Source of the DNA: Takakia lepidozioides
Lineage: Eukaryota > Streptophyta > Takakiopsida > Takakiales > Takakiaceae
DNA: 64,000 bases
Assembly (NCBI GenBank): GCA_030704615.1
Contig: CM060733.1
Coordinates: 69,688,001 to 69,752,000, forward strand
Direction: 5' to 3'
Below the pieces are notes generated by a model, which saw nothing but the letters and a program-made list of their open reading frames with translations, was not told the origin of the DNA and did not search any database. Of this stretch, positions 1-11,627 are shown piece after piece. The translations under genes and the position numbers were made by a program. Position 1 is the first letter of the stretch; each line of letters begins with the position of its first letter.

Positions 1-512
1 CTCATATCTATGTTCATAAGCCCCCTGGCCATAGAGGACCATGGGAGGCGTTGCTAACTAGCTTTATAAGTGGTTAAGCTATTTTGTAGAGAGCTGCCAA
101 AAAAGGCAGAGCCCAGCACTAAAGTGTCGGCGCCTTAGGCGCCTTTGGGCTGGAGGTCAACCAAGAAGGTTGCCTAGAATCGCCATGGAAAGACGCATCT
201 AACACGGGTGGCGCGACCTTCCCCCGTGGGGGGAGTTGACCCCTGGAGCAAAGTACGGGTTGCTGGTATACTGCGTGGCAGCACTAGACGCCATAGGTGG
301 ACCCGTGCAGGTACAACACGAGCGGCAGAGACGACGGAGCCTGCTATTACCCACTGGACCCGCACAGGCGGCGGACCAGTCGCGCCGCGCTACGTAGCGC
401 TGGCCACGGGGTATCGGTTTTAACCGCTGGATATTACGACGGACCCCGCCAGGGACTGTTGGTCCCTGGAACGGGTATTTTAAGGGGGGTTTTCTCCCTA
501 TGCCTTTGATTT
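1..512. other. GC-rich non-coding segment abutting element A
   Basis: No convincing gene. The segment is GC-rich with short local inverted repeats, such as the GCGCTACGTAGCGC run near 388-401. It begins where the RNase H frame of the neighbouring gypsy element stops abruptly at about 513. The likeliest reading is that another repeat, perhaps an LTR-type sequence, inserted into or replaced the end of that element. No target duplication can be shown because the left boundary lies outside the window. Confidence 0.4.
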
Positions 513-758
513 CTATTGCCGATACTTCTTTACAGCAAAAATCATTCCCAGATCCTCTCGCTCCGTGGTGTTGTACCTAGTCTTAGCGAATGTCAGCTGT
601 CGACTGACGAAAGATATCGGATGATCATGGCCCTCAGTGTCTGGTTGGCAAAGGGCACATCCTACTGCCACCACTGAAGCATCAACATAAACATGAAAAG
701 ACGTGTTCCAATCCGGAGCTGCCAAGACTGGTGCAGACACCAACCGTTCCTTGAGCAT
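513..758 (-). pseudogene. Ty3/gypsy element A RNase H, N-terminal fragment
   Basis: RNase H belongs to the reverse transcriptase polyprotein and degrades RNA in the RNA:DNA hybrid. Here the first part of the gypsy-type domain is visible: the first catalytic Asp region (FHVYVDASVVAVGCALCQ), then SFVSRQL and YNTTERE, which contributes the second acidic residue. The fragment is in the same frame as the RT to its right and is separated from it by one in-frame TAG near 796-798. It ends at a stop, so the TDHKPL and DALSR parts of the domain are missing. The domain is therefore truncated and cannot be active. Confidence 0.75.
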
Positions 759-797
759 TTCAAAAGACTCCTGACACCCTACATCCCAGGAGAATAC

Positions 798-2189
798 CTA
801 GTTCTTTTTCAATAGTCGAGTTAGAGGTAATGCCTCTGCTGCATACTTGTCCATAAATTTCTTATACCACCCTGTGTGGCCAAGGAATCCCTTCACTTTG
901 GACGACGTCTCTGGTGCGGGAAGTTCGACGATGGCGCTTACTTTTGCTGGGTCTGTCGTCACACCGTCTCTCGACACTATGTGTCCCAGTAGCAGTCCAT
1001 GTGTAACTGCAAATACGCACTTCATTGGATTGAGAGATATCCCATTTTCTCTGCACCGGGTGAAGCATTCTTGTAGTGCCACAACGTGATCCTTCGCATC
1101 CCCGTTGCAACAAAAGTCATCTAAGAAAATGACTAAATTCTTTCTCACAATGTCCGAGAAAGCATACGTCATGACCCTCTGAAATGTCAGGGGTGCGTTG
1201 CACAAGCCAAAGGGCATCCTTGTGTAGGCAAATGTTCCCCAGGGTGAGGTGAATATGGTCTTCAACACATCTTTTGGGTCGATCAACAGTTGATTGTAGC
1301 CCGAGAATCCATCCATGAAAGAGTAGAGTTCCTTCCCTACTACTTCTTCCACTAATGTGTCTATAAACGGCAAGGGAAAATGATCCTTGTGCGTTACCTT
1401 GTTAAGGGGGCGGAAGTCCACGCATACCTTTAATCCTCCGTTCTTTTTCCGAACGATCACCATGGGGGACACCCAGGCTGATCTCTCCACTGGAAAGATA
1501 AACTCAGCGGCTAGTAGGTTTTTGATTTCTGCTTTGATGAGAAGGGCCAGATTGGGATTCACCCTCATTTCTCGCTGCCGTCGTGGTGTAGCTCCCGGAA
1601 TCAGGGGAATAGAGTGCATGGCCATAGAGGGCACCCCCTTCAACTCAGTGTAGGACCACACGAAGATGTCTCTAAATTCTTTGAACAAGGCCTGATATTC
1701 TGCCGCCTGTTCTACTGTCAAATGGGATCCAACCTTCACCATCTTGGGTGATTCTCCTCCCACCGCCATATCGACTAATTGCGTTGTTGGCTCGGCTGTG
1801 AAGGTTGATCCTGGTTCAAACCTTGATCCGTTTGACCCTTGTTGTAAATATGGAATGTAGGGGGCACTATGTTTCATCACATCCCTAATTTCTAGGTCGG
1901 CCTCCTCTACAATTTGCATGTCAATGATCTCGCCGTTCTCCTCCTGAGGAATCTCCAGTTCCTGCAGACCAACCTGTCCGGCGGATATCGAGAAGAGCTC
2001 GATTAGTGATTCGAACTCTGGAAGTGCCTCAGTTGATACCGAGTGTACCATCACCTCCTTGCCTTGGTTTTCTCCGAACAACCAAGCGATGCAGCCTGCA
2101 TTAGACTCACATTCATATAAACCCGGACCTAGGGACTTGACGACGTCCTCTAGTCCTACCTTCATTCGCTTAACCTCCCTGCGAGGCAC
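798..2189 (-). pseudogene. Ty3/gypsy element A reverse transcriptase
   Basis: This is RT of a Ty3/gypsy element (copies element RNA into DNA). Visible in order are an acidic N-terminal linker, a proline-rich entry segment (HSIPLIPGATPRRQ), the fingers motif WVSPMVIVRKKNGGLKVCVD, FRPLNKVTHKDHFPLP, the palm motif DGFSGYNQL, MPFGLCNAPLTFQRVM, the catalytic FLDD (normally YxDD), then GHIVSRDGV and the thumb/connection region with FLGHTGWYKKF. The 463 codons are open, so the RT itself is well preserved. The upstream protease and downstream RNase H share its frame but are separated by stop codons, so the polyprotein is dead. Tyr-to-Phe in the first position of YxDD is tolerated in some retroelements. 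Confidence 0.88.
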
Positions 2190-2249
2190 GGTGCTAGTTG
2201 CTAATACTCGGTGGGCATGTGACGTTGGATGGATCTCTCTATCTGTCCA

Positions 2250-2702
2250 CTAGTCCTCCTCACTCAAGTCCGCAGATTCCTTTTCAGAACCAATCATGCT
2301 GAGCTCATCCTCATCTGTTTCGTGGTGAGGTGCTCCCGAAAGAAAAGCGACTGTAGTCGTGTAATGTTTTATCCCATAAGTGATGGTACCTGCCCCCCAG
2401 TCCGTTCGAGCTCGGGACTGGACCAACCATGGTCTCTCTAGTAGGAGTGCGTAGGAATATTCATCAATGGGGAAATCTATGATTTGGAAATCTACCGCGT
2501 ATGTGTAGCCTCCAGTCTTTAGCCGAACATTCGCTAAGTGACCCACTGGTCTGATCTTCCGTTGGTCAGCCAGTCTGATAGTTAATGGAGACTCCCTTAT
2601 CATGTTCAATCCTAACTTTGACAAGGTGGAGAGTGGCATGATGTTGACTGAGCTCCTATCATCCACTAAACAACGTCGTATCAGACGGTCTACAATCTCC
2701 AC
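2250..2702 (-). pseudogene. Ty3/gypsy element A aspartic protease region
   Basis: This is the retropepsin-like region upstream of the RT, in the same frame. The active-site neighbourhood reads LVDDRSSVNIMP where gypsy proteases normally have D-[ST/G]-G. The first Asp is kept but the following residues are D-R, so catalysis is doubtful. Downstream LLLERPWLVQ corresponds to the LLGRPWL substrate-binding segment of this protease type, with Gly changed to Glu. An acidic tail follows. Two key glycines replaced and flanking stops mark it as a relic. Confidence 0.7.
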
Positions 2703-2885
2703 TTCTATTTCTACTAGGCGTGGATCGACATGGGTGTTAATGTGGTGGGTCTAAGCAAAAGTACCTACTCGCTTCCTCACCAAGGATGCCTTGAGAGCAT
2801 GTTGAACTGTTGGTGCTAGTGCTATGAGTTGGGCAAATGTAATGTTTGCCTGAATGTGGCGCAAGTCTTCCATTAGATTATACGG

Positions 2886-3341
2886 CTATAACTCATCGGT
2901 GAAGCGCATAGTGGAGTGTGTTCTCCTTTTGGGAAGCTTCGCTGGTGCTACTGGTCGATTGGCCGGACTCTTTGTTTTGGATGTCAAAGATGGCCGGGAA
3001 ATGGTTGGCCGGACTGCTGGAGATTCGGTCTCTACAAATGCTACCTCCTTCTCCTTGGGATGGGTATCCTCTTCCTCCCTGAGTACAGTTTCCGCCACCT
3101 TCCATGTGTCTGACTTCATGACTTTAAAATTCAGATCTTCCTGTTCTAATGCCGATGTGGCTAACTCCGACGCCACATACCCAGGGCCTTTCCCTAGCAT
3201 ATCTCGTTGTTGTCGGGTCATTACTGCAGAGCTACCTTCCTCTGGGCTAGCCTGCGTAGGTTGAGTGGCGCCGAGCTCACTTGAAATCCAATTGACTTGG
3301 TGTTGCATCTCCTGTTGACGGGACGACTGACCGGGATGCAT
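2886..3341 (-). pseudogene. Element A gag-like region
   Basis: This 151-codon open stretch is charged, Gln/Glu/Ser/Thr-rich and lies directly 5' of the protease in the same frame as all of element A. Position and composition suggest the C-terminal part of Gag or the Gag-Pro linker. I do not see a zinc knuckle, so the call rests mainly on context. Between it and the protease the frame continues through stops at about 2884 and 2752. Confidence 0.45.
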
Positions 3342-3359
3342 TGTAAGTAAAAAGAGGGG

Positions 3360-4640
3360 ACCTACCCAGACATCAACTTGATCAACCGTTAGTACTCTGT
3401 CTATCCTAGGCTGTAGCGGAAGAGAAAACCAAGAATAGACAGTAAAATTTGTGCATGAAACTTATTGTATTCTAGTGTTGATTTGGCCTAAGCACAGTAG
3501 GAAATATCATCCCTTTGGAGTTCATATGTCGTCTCGTTTCCTGCACTTCAATATCCTGGCATTCCATTTGCTAAAGAACGTTCAATGAGTGCCACTTAGT
3601 TAGTCTTGACCTGAAGAGATCAGTTATCATCTACTGATGCTTGGGTCAGGACTAATGCATTTCTTAATACATGACAGGCAAGGGAGTTATCTCTGGAAAG
3701 CTTCAGCTCTACTAATTTTATGAGGTATGTGAACTATTTGCAATTTTACTTGCTTCATGGATCATACTTCTCTCCACTAGGCATTGCTATTGCATATAAT
3801 TTTCTGATCTTAATATCAGTAAGGAGTTAGTCCATTAATCAGGGACCAAATCAGATTACTCTATGTCATATTTCTTGCCTCTACTCTATGCCTCTATAGT
3901 AAATCAGTTAATATAATACTAGTCTAGCTAATTGTTAAATCCATTTATCTATGCTGAAAACATCTTGAATATAATCTGATGATGTTATTATTCTAAGTAC
4001 AAACAGCCCTCATCATTGGTGCTAGTGAAGAAATAGATCCTAGTAATTCTATGAGATCAGTCTAGTACATAGTGAAAGAAATAAATAACAAAGCTTAGTC
4101 TAAATTCCCCATTCTCCCGTGATCATGAGACTCCAAGGCATAGATCAAAATCAGCACTGTATATTCAGCCAAACAGGCCTGATACACCAGCCTACTCACT
4201 GGTTATGAAAGCAACAAGGCACACTACATGCTTACACCTTCCTCCCTTCTCAATCCACTCCAAGTACCATATGTAAACTGGTGCTATCTTCTTCCTAGAG
4301 CTCTCATTTATACGTGCTCACTCTCCTTCTTCACCACACAACCCCACTGACTGCCCACATGGGCTCATAATATACTACAAACAAAGAATTTAAATCAGAT
4401 TTCTTCATCGTGGAATGTCACGACAAGGCCGGGTATTATCCCCCTTTGCCTTATCCCCACCTAAACATAAAATTGCGGCTACATTAATTTCATCCTCATC
4501 TCCTCGATCTTAGTTTGATCTCAGACCATCCCTTTGCCCATACGGTGCGCCGATCATAACTTAATTCGCCATTTTTAGGATTCAAATAGTCAACCTGCCA
4601 ATTAAATTCCTTTGTCAAATTTTCATCCATGATTTCACTT
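3360..4640. other. AT-rich gene-free spacer between gypsy elements A and B
   Basis: No open frame of useful length and no recognisable domain in about 1.3 kb. It lies 5' of element A and 3' of element B (both on minus), the place where LTR remnants of either element would be expected. I found no clear TG...CA boundary, PBS or polypurine tract to prove an LTR. Confidence 0.4.
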
Positions 4641-4648
4641 TTCATCCC

Positions 4649-4960
4649 CTACTTCCATCCGTTGACAAACAGATGAATGTATTTCAAGATTTTGTTTTCA
4701 TCCTCTTCTCCATCCGTTGTACGAATTTCCCTTGTTTCCTTTTTTTGTTCTCCATTTTCATCCATCACTGATAATTTGAATGAAAAACACTGATCATCCT
4801 GCATCCATCCCTTTACCCTAAATTCTCGCTGCATCATCTTTATACTTAGCCAATTTCGCTTTCCAGGTCCCGCTCCATGCCATCGTTCACTGCTTGTTGC
4901 TTTGCCCCCGCCATTGTTTTCTATTACTTGCTTTCGCCCTACAGCTGTAAGTACTCCCAA
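4649..4960 (-). other. Small ORF just 3' of element B integrase, unknown
   Basis: A 103-codon frame begins 35 bp beyond the integrase stop on the same strand. It is rich in charged residues with no motif I recognise. It may be element B 3' sequence (a short downstream ORF or untranslated region) rather than a gene. Confidence 0.2.
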
Positions 4961-4994
4961 ATTTGATTGGCAGGTCCCCGGCCAAACGCGTCAG

Positions 4995-6783
4995 CTACTT
5001 GACATGAATTGATTTGAGGTCTCGTGATCTGTTCCAACTTTTTCCTGCTCCATCCACCAGCTTGCAGATTCGCTCTCCTTCTCCCATCGCTTCATCGTGA
5101 TGCTTGTCGACATAGCCCACAAAAGTGTAAGGGCCTTCCCATGAGGATTCCAGGTTTCGCTTCTTACCAGGTTTGATCATCATCACAAGTGTCCCCTCAG
5201 CCAGCTCAGGTAACGACTTCCCTCTTGATTTACGTTGAGCATAAGCCTTCCTTTGTGCCCTTTGTGCAACTTGTACGTTGGCTCTCAGTTTTGCCTCTAG
5301 CTCGCGGATGATTCGCACCTTCTCTGCGATCATGTTCTGCATAGCTCCAATGTCATCACTTAGTTCAACTAGCTCAGTAATGCCAGGTAATTCATTGTCT
5401 ATTCCCAATCGCATTTCCCTGCCAGTAAGTACTTTGAAAGGTGACAAGTTCGTGGAGGCTTGAATCCCTATTCTGTATCCGAATGCTGCCTTGTATATGT
5501 CCCTGTCCCATTCTTTGTTTCCTTCCTTTCCCATGGTGACCATGCATTCTTTCATTGATCGTATTGACCGCTCCACCATCCCGTTGCACTGGGGCCAATA
5601 AGGTGCGGAATGCTCATGTTTAATCCCAAAGCGTTGACAGACCAGAGCAAAATCCTTCGTCCATTCTGCTCCATGATCTGTAAGTACAGTGTTTGGCACT
5701 CCATAGCGGTACTTCCTCCTCCAAGAACCTTGCGGTGAGCAATGAAGTGTGTTTGTTGACAGGGCAAACTTCTACCCACTTAGAGAAGTGGTCCACAGCG
5801 ATTAGGGCGTATTTATTTCCAGTTGTGGACAGAGGTAATGGACCGGCAGTATCCAAAGCTATTCTGTAGAAGATGTCTCTTACAGGAATACTTCTCATCT
5901 GCTTCGCTCCAGATCGCAGAGGTGTAGTTGACTTGGCCAACTGACACTTGAGGCATGATTTCAATACCTTTACTGTCGTTTTGGTTCTGTTGTGCCAAAA
6001 GTTACGCTTGCAGACCTCATGATGGATTCCGCGAACTCCAAAATGTCCCATTTCTTCATGAATTTGTTGGACTATGGCTTCTCTCTGCTTCTTCTCTGGT
6101 ACCAACTCACCTTGAAACACAAGTCTCCCTTCCATCAGTTTGTATGATTTGGCCCTCTTCCTCACTCTTTTTGCTTCTTTGGAATCCAAATATTCATTTA
6201 CTTCACCAAATGTAAGCATGTGCATGACCTGTATGTCATCCAGAATATCAGAAATTGTCTCCTCCTCTTGTTCTTCATCACTGAGGCTGTTCCAGCCCTC
6301 TTCCTCCTTCTGTTCACCTTCAGCTGCCATTAACAACTCCAGCTGCATGTGTTTTGTGATCATCCCCTTCTTTCTGCTGATTTGAATCGCCAGAGGCTCA
6401 TTACGCAACTGTTCATGCTTTTCTTCATTGCTGGTCCCTTCATGACTCAAGGCATTTGTAGTTTCTTCATCATAGGAGGCGGGTGACAGGTTTATGTTTG
6501 CTGATGGTGTTTCCTTTGAGTTCAGTTCATTTGACTCAGTTTCAGAGGTGTCATCGACTTCTGCTTCCTTCCCTTCCTGGGTTCCAGCCCCTTGGCTCCT
6601 GGTAAAGACCATGTTTATGGTTGGAATGAAGTCAAGTGAGCTCCCAGCTGCTGGTATGCTTCTCTTTCTTCCACATGCTGGTTGTCTCCTGCAAAATATG
6701 CACAATTTATTGGTGACAGTATCAGCAGGTGCCTTCTTTCTTGGTGGTGGATGTCGGTCCTCACTACCGACCTGGTTCTTCAT
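4995..6783 (-). pseudogene. Element B integrase (two overlapping frames)
   Basis: Integrase joins element DNA to the chromosome. After an acidic N-terminal linker (with runs of E/D near 6250-6550) come the HHCC zinc domain (IHEEMGHFG then SCLKCQ), and the first catalytic Asp in IALDTAGPLPLSTTGNKYA. Then a frameshift near 5700 moves reading into a second frame with VLTDHGAEW (second Asp) and NGMVERSIRSMK (Glu). A coiled, Arg/Gln/Ala-rich segment follows (about 5200-5300), then a GPY/F-like motif (WEGPYTFVGYVD) near the end. All three D,D,E residues and the zinc ligands are still present, so apart from the frameshift this is well preserved. No chromodomain is visible at its C-terminus. Confidence 0.88.
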
Positions 6784-8824
6784 TTCTTCTTATCCTGGCT
6801 ATCTCCCTCTCATCAGGCCAGTCCCTCTGACCGTCTCCATCCTCTCCTTCCATGGTGACAACCCACTTGAACCCCTTTGGTGTGTTTTGATCTCCGTATG
6901 CAGGTCTCCATTTAGTAATTTGATGTTCTGCCGAAGACTCCCAAATCTGGTTGTCTTGTTCACTTTTTGCTTCTTCATTTGCACCATTGTGGGACACTGG
7001 TTCAGGATCTGTTCCCTCTTCTTTGTGATGTGATATTTGACAGGAAAACTGAACTTCCATTGCCATTGCTTCGTCCTTTAGTGGCTGGTCCCTTTTTGAC
7101 CCAAATTCTACCTTTGTTTGGTGATGCATTGCCTTTGTGCACAGGTCATATTTTTCAGAATTGCTCCTCATCTGTCCGCCAGTCGAAGATAAGGTTTCTA
7201 CCGCCCTTTTTCCTTCAGTTTGTTCCTCTTTGAATACATCAGTAGGTCTCCCTTTGTCGCGACTTTGCTGTTCAGTCTTCAACGCCCAAATTTTGTCTCT
7301 TTGCTCCTTTCTTGCTTCCCCATCTGGCTGACTTGGTTCTTTGTTTTCCCATCTGTCTCTCGTCTGATATCCTTTGTTGGCGTGCAGGTTAATGATGCCT
7401 ATGATGCTCCGTATCAGTTCCAAAAAGAATAAGGACTCCCTTCTGACCTGTCCTCATTTTTCATCAGTCGGCTTCCGTTGACGTTGACCTTCCTTTAAAT
7501 ACAAAACAGGGCTGGCCTGCTGTTCAATCTCCACTCCTCTAAAGTTGACCAGATTTGCTCCAGCTGAGTATTCACTCATCATGCCATTCCATCTTCTCCC
7601 TGTTTGCCCTTCCTCTTGATCATGCTTTGCCTCGCATGCTCCCTTGCACCTGCCGCTGCTCGCTTCACATCTGATTGCCACTTTCTGAAGATATGGTTTG
7701 TTTTGGAATGTGTGAACTTTCTTCGCCTTCACTTCATCAACTTTCTTTTCCTCATTCAGCCTTGTTGCCTTTGCTTGCAGGTCATGATTTTCAGTATTGC
7801 TCCAGATCTGTCCGCCAGTCAAAGATAAGCCCCCTTCTTCCCTTCTTTCTTCAGCTTGTGCCTTTTCTAATCCATCAGTAGGTCTCCCTTTGTCAAGACT
7901 TTGTTGGTTGGGTCTCAACACCCAAATTTTGTCCTCCAGTTCTCCTTGTTACAGGTGTTCAGCTGACCTGCTGTCACCACTTCTGGTCCAATTGTTCTCC
8001 TTCCAGATATCCAAGCAAAAACATAGTCAAGTTCTCCCCATTGATGACCTTGCAAAAACTGACCGTGACATCCATGTTGCTCCATCCTCGCCAGATTTTT
8101 TACTGCTTTGCTGAAGTGTTTCCTGAAGATGAGTGCCCTTGCCTGTTAGCTTCTCATCCTTCCTTGTTTTCCCTTGCTGAAGCTTCCTCCCTTTTTGGTG
8201 AGAGTAGTCATTGTTTTTTATGGTCTCATCTTGTGGTTTTGTAGTTTCTCACAGGCTGAACTTTCAAGGCTTACCCCAGCATGGTGACCAGCTAGCTCTC
8301 TTTTTCTCTCGGGCTGCAGGCATGTCACTGGGTTTGCATGATCTCTCACACTTTTGTTGTCCAATCAGATGATTCTCTTTTTCCCTTTTTTCATAGTGAT
8401 CTGGTGTCCTTTTACTACAGATCAAACTCTCAAGGTCTTTCTCTCCATGATCATCTCTCAGCTGTCTTTTCTCTTGTTCTATGAGTAGCTGATTTGACCT
8501 GCCCTTTTCTTCACATTTTTGCTGTTCAAAAACATTCACTTTGAATTGCTCCCTTCCTCTCATCTCAAGTTGACATGCTGGTTTTTCCTCACAGATTGAA
8601 CTCTCAAAACAGCTCCTTTGGTGAAATCTCTGCTCACTAATGCCTTCTTCCTCAGGGAATCCATGTGACATTTCACTCATTCTATTTTTCTTTCCCTGTG
8701 GCAGATTCAGACTGCACTGGATTTTCTCTAATGCTGGCTTCCAGTTTGCTGGTGTCACACCTTTCTCAGTAAAATTCTCCCTTTGTTTTGATGCCTGTGC
8801 AGGCCTGTTCTCCATGGTTGCCAA
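6764..8824 (-). pseudogene. Charged RNase H-integrase spacer of element B with internal duplication
   Basis: About 2 kb between RNase H and integrase encodes very hydrophilic Lys/Glu/Gln-rich protein in three open stretches (8824-8264, 7921-7454, 7423-6764), separated by stops or frameshifts. Two blocks roughly 630 bp apart are copies of one another. Both have a D-K-I-W start, then DKGRPTD at about 7897-7874 and 7261-7240. Both continue with a T-G-G-Q-[IM]-[WR]-S-N-[TS]-E segment. Cys-containing E-K-rich repeats also occur near 8350-8600. Typical gypsy elements have only a short linker here. I infer expansion by tandem duplication of a disordered, probably chromatin- or protein-binding spacer; its role is unknown. 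Confidence 0.6.
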
Positions 8825-8866
8825 CTGCTGGTGATGCTTCCCATCCTCTTGTTGTGAGTCATTGCC

Positions 8867-10027
8867 TCAACTTTCTCTCAACATCGTCTGTCTTTTTGCT
8901 TGCTCCCCTTTTCCCTCACTGTTATCAGTTGACTCTGCCTCACAGGTGTGTTTCCATGGAAAGTCTTCAGACGAAAGCCCATAACCCCTCTGTCTCTCAG
9001 GTAATTCTGACCTTTCTTCCCACACGCTGTCAGTATTGGCAGTGAGGTAGTTAACTCCTGGTAGCAATTCAAACCTAACTTGTTTTACTTTCTTTTTGCT
9101 TTCCTTTTGCTGATCAGCACCCTCGCTGTTGGACTGACTACAGCTTTCTTCACTCGCAGTTTGCTGCTGTTCAGGAGCTGCTTGGTGACTCACCACAGTA
9201 AAGATAAATCCATCAGTCAAGTCTGTCCCTCTGACTTTTCCTGCTTCCTTCCATTTGAGAGGTTGTAGGTCAGTTTTTACCACAAAAGGCATATTATGTA
9301 AGTAGTCTTTGAACTGCCAAATGGCCCAGGCCAACAAGTAGTAGTGAATTTCATCTATTTCATGAGTCTTCACTTCTTTCAACCTTCGCTGTCTCACTCC
9401 TAACATTGTGCTGTCAGTCTGATGTAGGTCTATCAAGATGGCATGTGCAACATCTTCCTCAAGAGACAACTGCAATAAAAGCTGAGTGGCACTCTCTTCC
9501 TTTCCTTGCCTTGTGATTTCTGTGCTCAGTATCTCAGGGTCTCTTCTGTCTGGTTCAGTCTCTACTGGAAACCTACTTAAAGCATCAACATTCCCATGCT
9601 TCATCCCTGGTCTGTGTTGTATCTTGAAATCAAAATCCTGTAGCATCATGATCCACCTACCTCTTCTTCCATAGGCGTCGCTAACTGTAGCCAGCCATTC
9701 CAATGGCTTATGATCCGTTCGAACAACAAATGATGTGCCATAAAGATATTGGCGAAAGTGTAGGATTCCCCAAATGAGAGCGTAACATTCTCCCTCCATA
9801 GGGTGATAGTTCCTCTGTGCTTCGGACAATGCCTTACTAGCATAAGCAATTACGTGTTCTCTTCGTCCTTCTTTTTGTGATAAAACAGCACCTACCCCTT
9901 TCTTTGACCAATCAACATCAAGAATGAAAGGTTTAAGGAAATCAGGTCGTACCAGGATAGGAGCCTCGATCAGCTCGAACGCATTTTGAGCTTGGTGAGT
10001 CCACACAAACGTTTGCTCCTTCTTCAT
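8867..10027 (-). pseudogene. Element B RNase H plus a degenerate second RNase H-like copy
   Basis: Residues 1-155 are a full gypsy RNase H: ILDVDWSKKGVGAVLSQ (first Asp), YHPMEGECYALIW (Glu), VRTDHKPLEW (Asp), then GNVDALSR. Further on, residues 229-260 (about 9343-9248) repeat a piece of the same domain: YYLLAWAIWQFKDYL followed by PFVVKTDLQPLKW closely parallels CYALIWGILHFRQYL...FVVRTDHKPLEW, but the conserved His of TDHKPL is now Leu. So a partial, degenerated RNase H copy sits C-terminal to the intact one, in the same 386-codon frame. The remaining tail is acidic and leads into the long spacer. Confidence 0.85.
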
Positions 10028-10057
10028 GAGGTCAAAAAGTGGGCTTGCAGCTTGGGC

Positions 10058-10777
10058 TTACTCCTTCATGTAGCACCTGTAGTAGTAAGTGACCCCCAGG
10101 TAGCTTTTTACAGCGGTTACATTCCTTGGTATGGGAAACTTCTGTATTGCAATCACATTCCTTGGATCTGGTTTGATCCCTTCCTTGGTAACCACGTGAC
10201 CTAGGAATACAAGTTCCTGGTTTCCAAATTCGCACTTGTCTGGATTTAACTTGAGATTGTACTCCTGCATCTTCTTCAAAACACCCATGACATGTTTCAA
10301 ATGACTGTCCCACTTTGGACTAGGAATGTTGATGTCATCAACAAAATCTTTCACATGGTCCTTAATCTCCTGAGCCAATATCTTGTTCATAGTTCTCTGG
10401 AAGGTAGCAGTTGTGTTTTTCAGACCGAATGGCATGACTGTCCATTCAAAAAGGCCTCTCCGTGTAATGACTGCAGTCGTCTTGATATCCTCTTCACGCA
10501 TTTTGATTTGCCAAAAACCACTTTGAAGATCCAAAGCTGAGAACCACTAGGATTTCCCCAACTGTCATAGTACATCTTGAATGATGGGCATAGGGTAGGA
10601 GTCCCTTCTTGTTTGCTGATTGAGGGGTCTAAAATCCCCACAAAAGCGTTTGCTGCCGTCTTTCTTTGGTGGTGAAGTTACTGGACATGAGTATTCCGAA
10701 GAGCTTTCTCGCATCTTTCCTTGCTGAATCAGCACCTCAATTTGTCGTTGTACTTCATCCCCTTCCCATTCACACAA
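10058..10777 (-). pseudogene. Element B reverse transcriptase (broken)
   Basis: Two adjacent frames make up the RT. At 10777-10565 are VTSPPKKDGSKRFCGDFRPL and RRDSYPMPIIQDVL, the fingers. After a stop/frameshift of about 30 bp, 10534-10058 carries MDLQSGFWQI, MPFGLKNTTATFQRTM, the catalytic FVDD (DFVDDINIPS), LNPDKCEFG and LGHVVTKEGIKPDP. The catalytic aspartates are intact. The break between the halves and a stop after the connection region inactivate this copy. Further N-terminal sequence (about 11034-10819) continues in another frame. Confidence 0.88.
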
Positions 10778-10818
10778 TCGCTTAGGCTGACTCCTGCAGG
10801 GTGGAAATCCTTGGGTGT

Positions 10819-11627
10819 CTATAGCATGTCAGCTGCTGTACAAAAACCCAGATCTGCTTTGTTCAAGGCGAAAGCCATTTGATTTGCTTCGATTATCTCC
10901 AAAAGCTGTTGACGTTGTTCTCTCGTGAGCCCAGGGTTGATCTGTAAACGCCTTTTCATCTGTTCCCAACGTTCTTCCTGCGCTGTCTTTATTGGTTCAG
11001 ATGCAGACTCCTCCTTAATTCCTTGCTGTGCCATGAAGACCCTTTGTGTTTCAACCTCTTATTGTTGGACTGTCTTCTCCCAATCCATAAAATCATCATC
11101 CTCATCTGGTTCATCCATTGGCTCACTCTCATATGCTTGAGAGCATGCATCCCTAACCAGAATTTGTGCAAAGAATATGTCTCCTTCTCTATGAGTGCCA
11201 TGGATCCATCATCAGCCAGCTCTTCCTCTCCAGAGTTCAGCTTGTCAATAAATTCCTCAATGTTGGACAGCCCCATGTGACTTTCCTGATGTTCTTGATC
11301 AGCTTCTTCCTCTGAATTTTCTTCAGAATCCTCCTCTTCTGATGAACTGCCCCATTCCTCATTCTGTGGTGTGACTGTTGTCATAGCATCCATGTCTACT
11401 GTTTCCTGGACATTCACTGAATTGACCTGTGTTTTTCCTTGATCTTCTTCAGATTCAACAATCAGATGCTCACAGAACTCGACTTGGTTGATGGTGTGCA
11501 GTGGAAAGAATTCCACATCCCCCCTGGGCCCATACCTTACTCTTAGAGTTTCAGTCTCAGTATCGATGGCAGCTCCAAATTTCTTTAGGAAAACCCAATA
11601 GCATGTTATAAGTATCTGTATTGACAA
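10819..11627 (-). pseudogene. Element B protease C-terminus and acidic linker
   Basis: The first 40 residues (FLKKFGAAIDTETETLRVRYGP) continue the protease from the overlapping frame to the right; the shift between them lies near 11600. A strongly acidic Ser/Glu linker with EEEDSEENSEEEADQE follows, then a segment leading into the RT (INPGLTREQRQQLLEI, about 10950-10880). It is part of the Gag-Pol polyprotein, not a separate gene. Confidence 0.7.
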
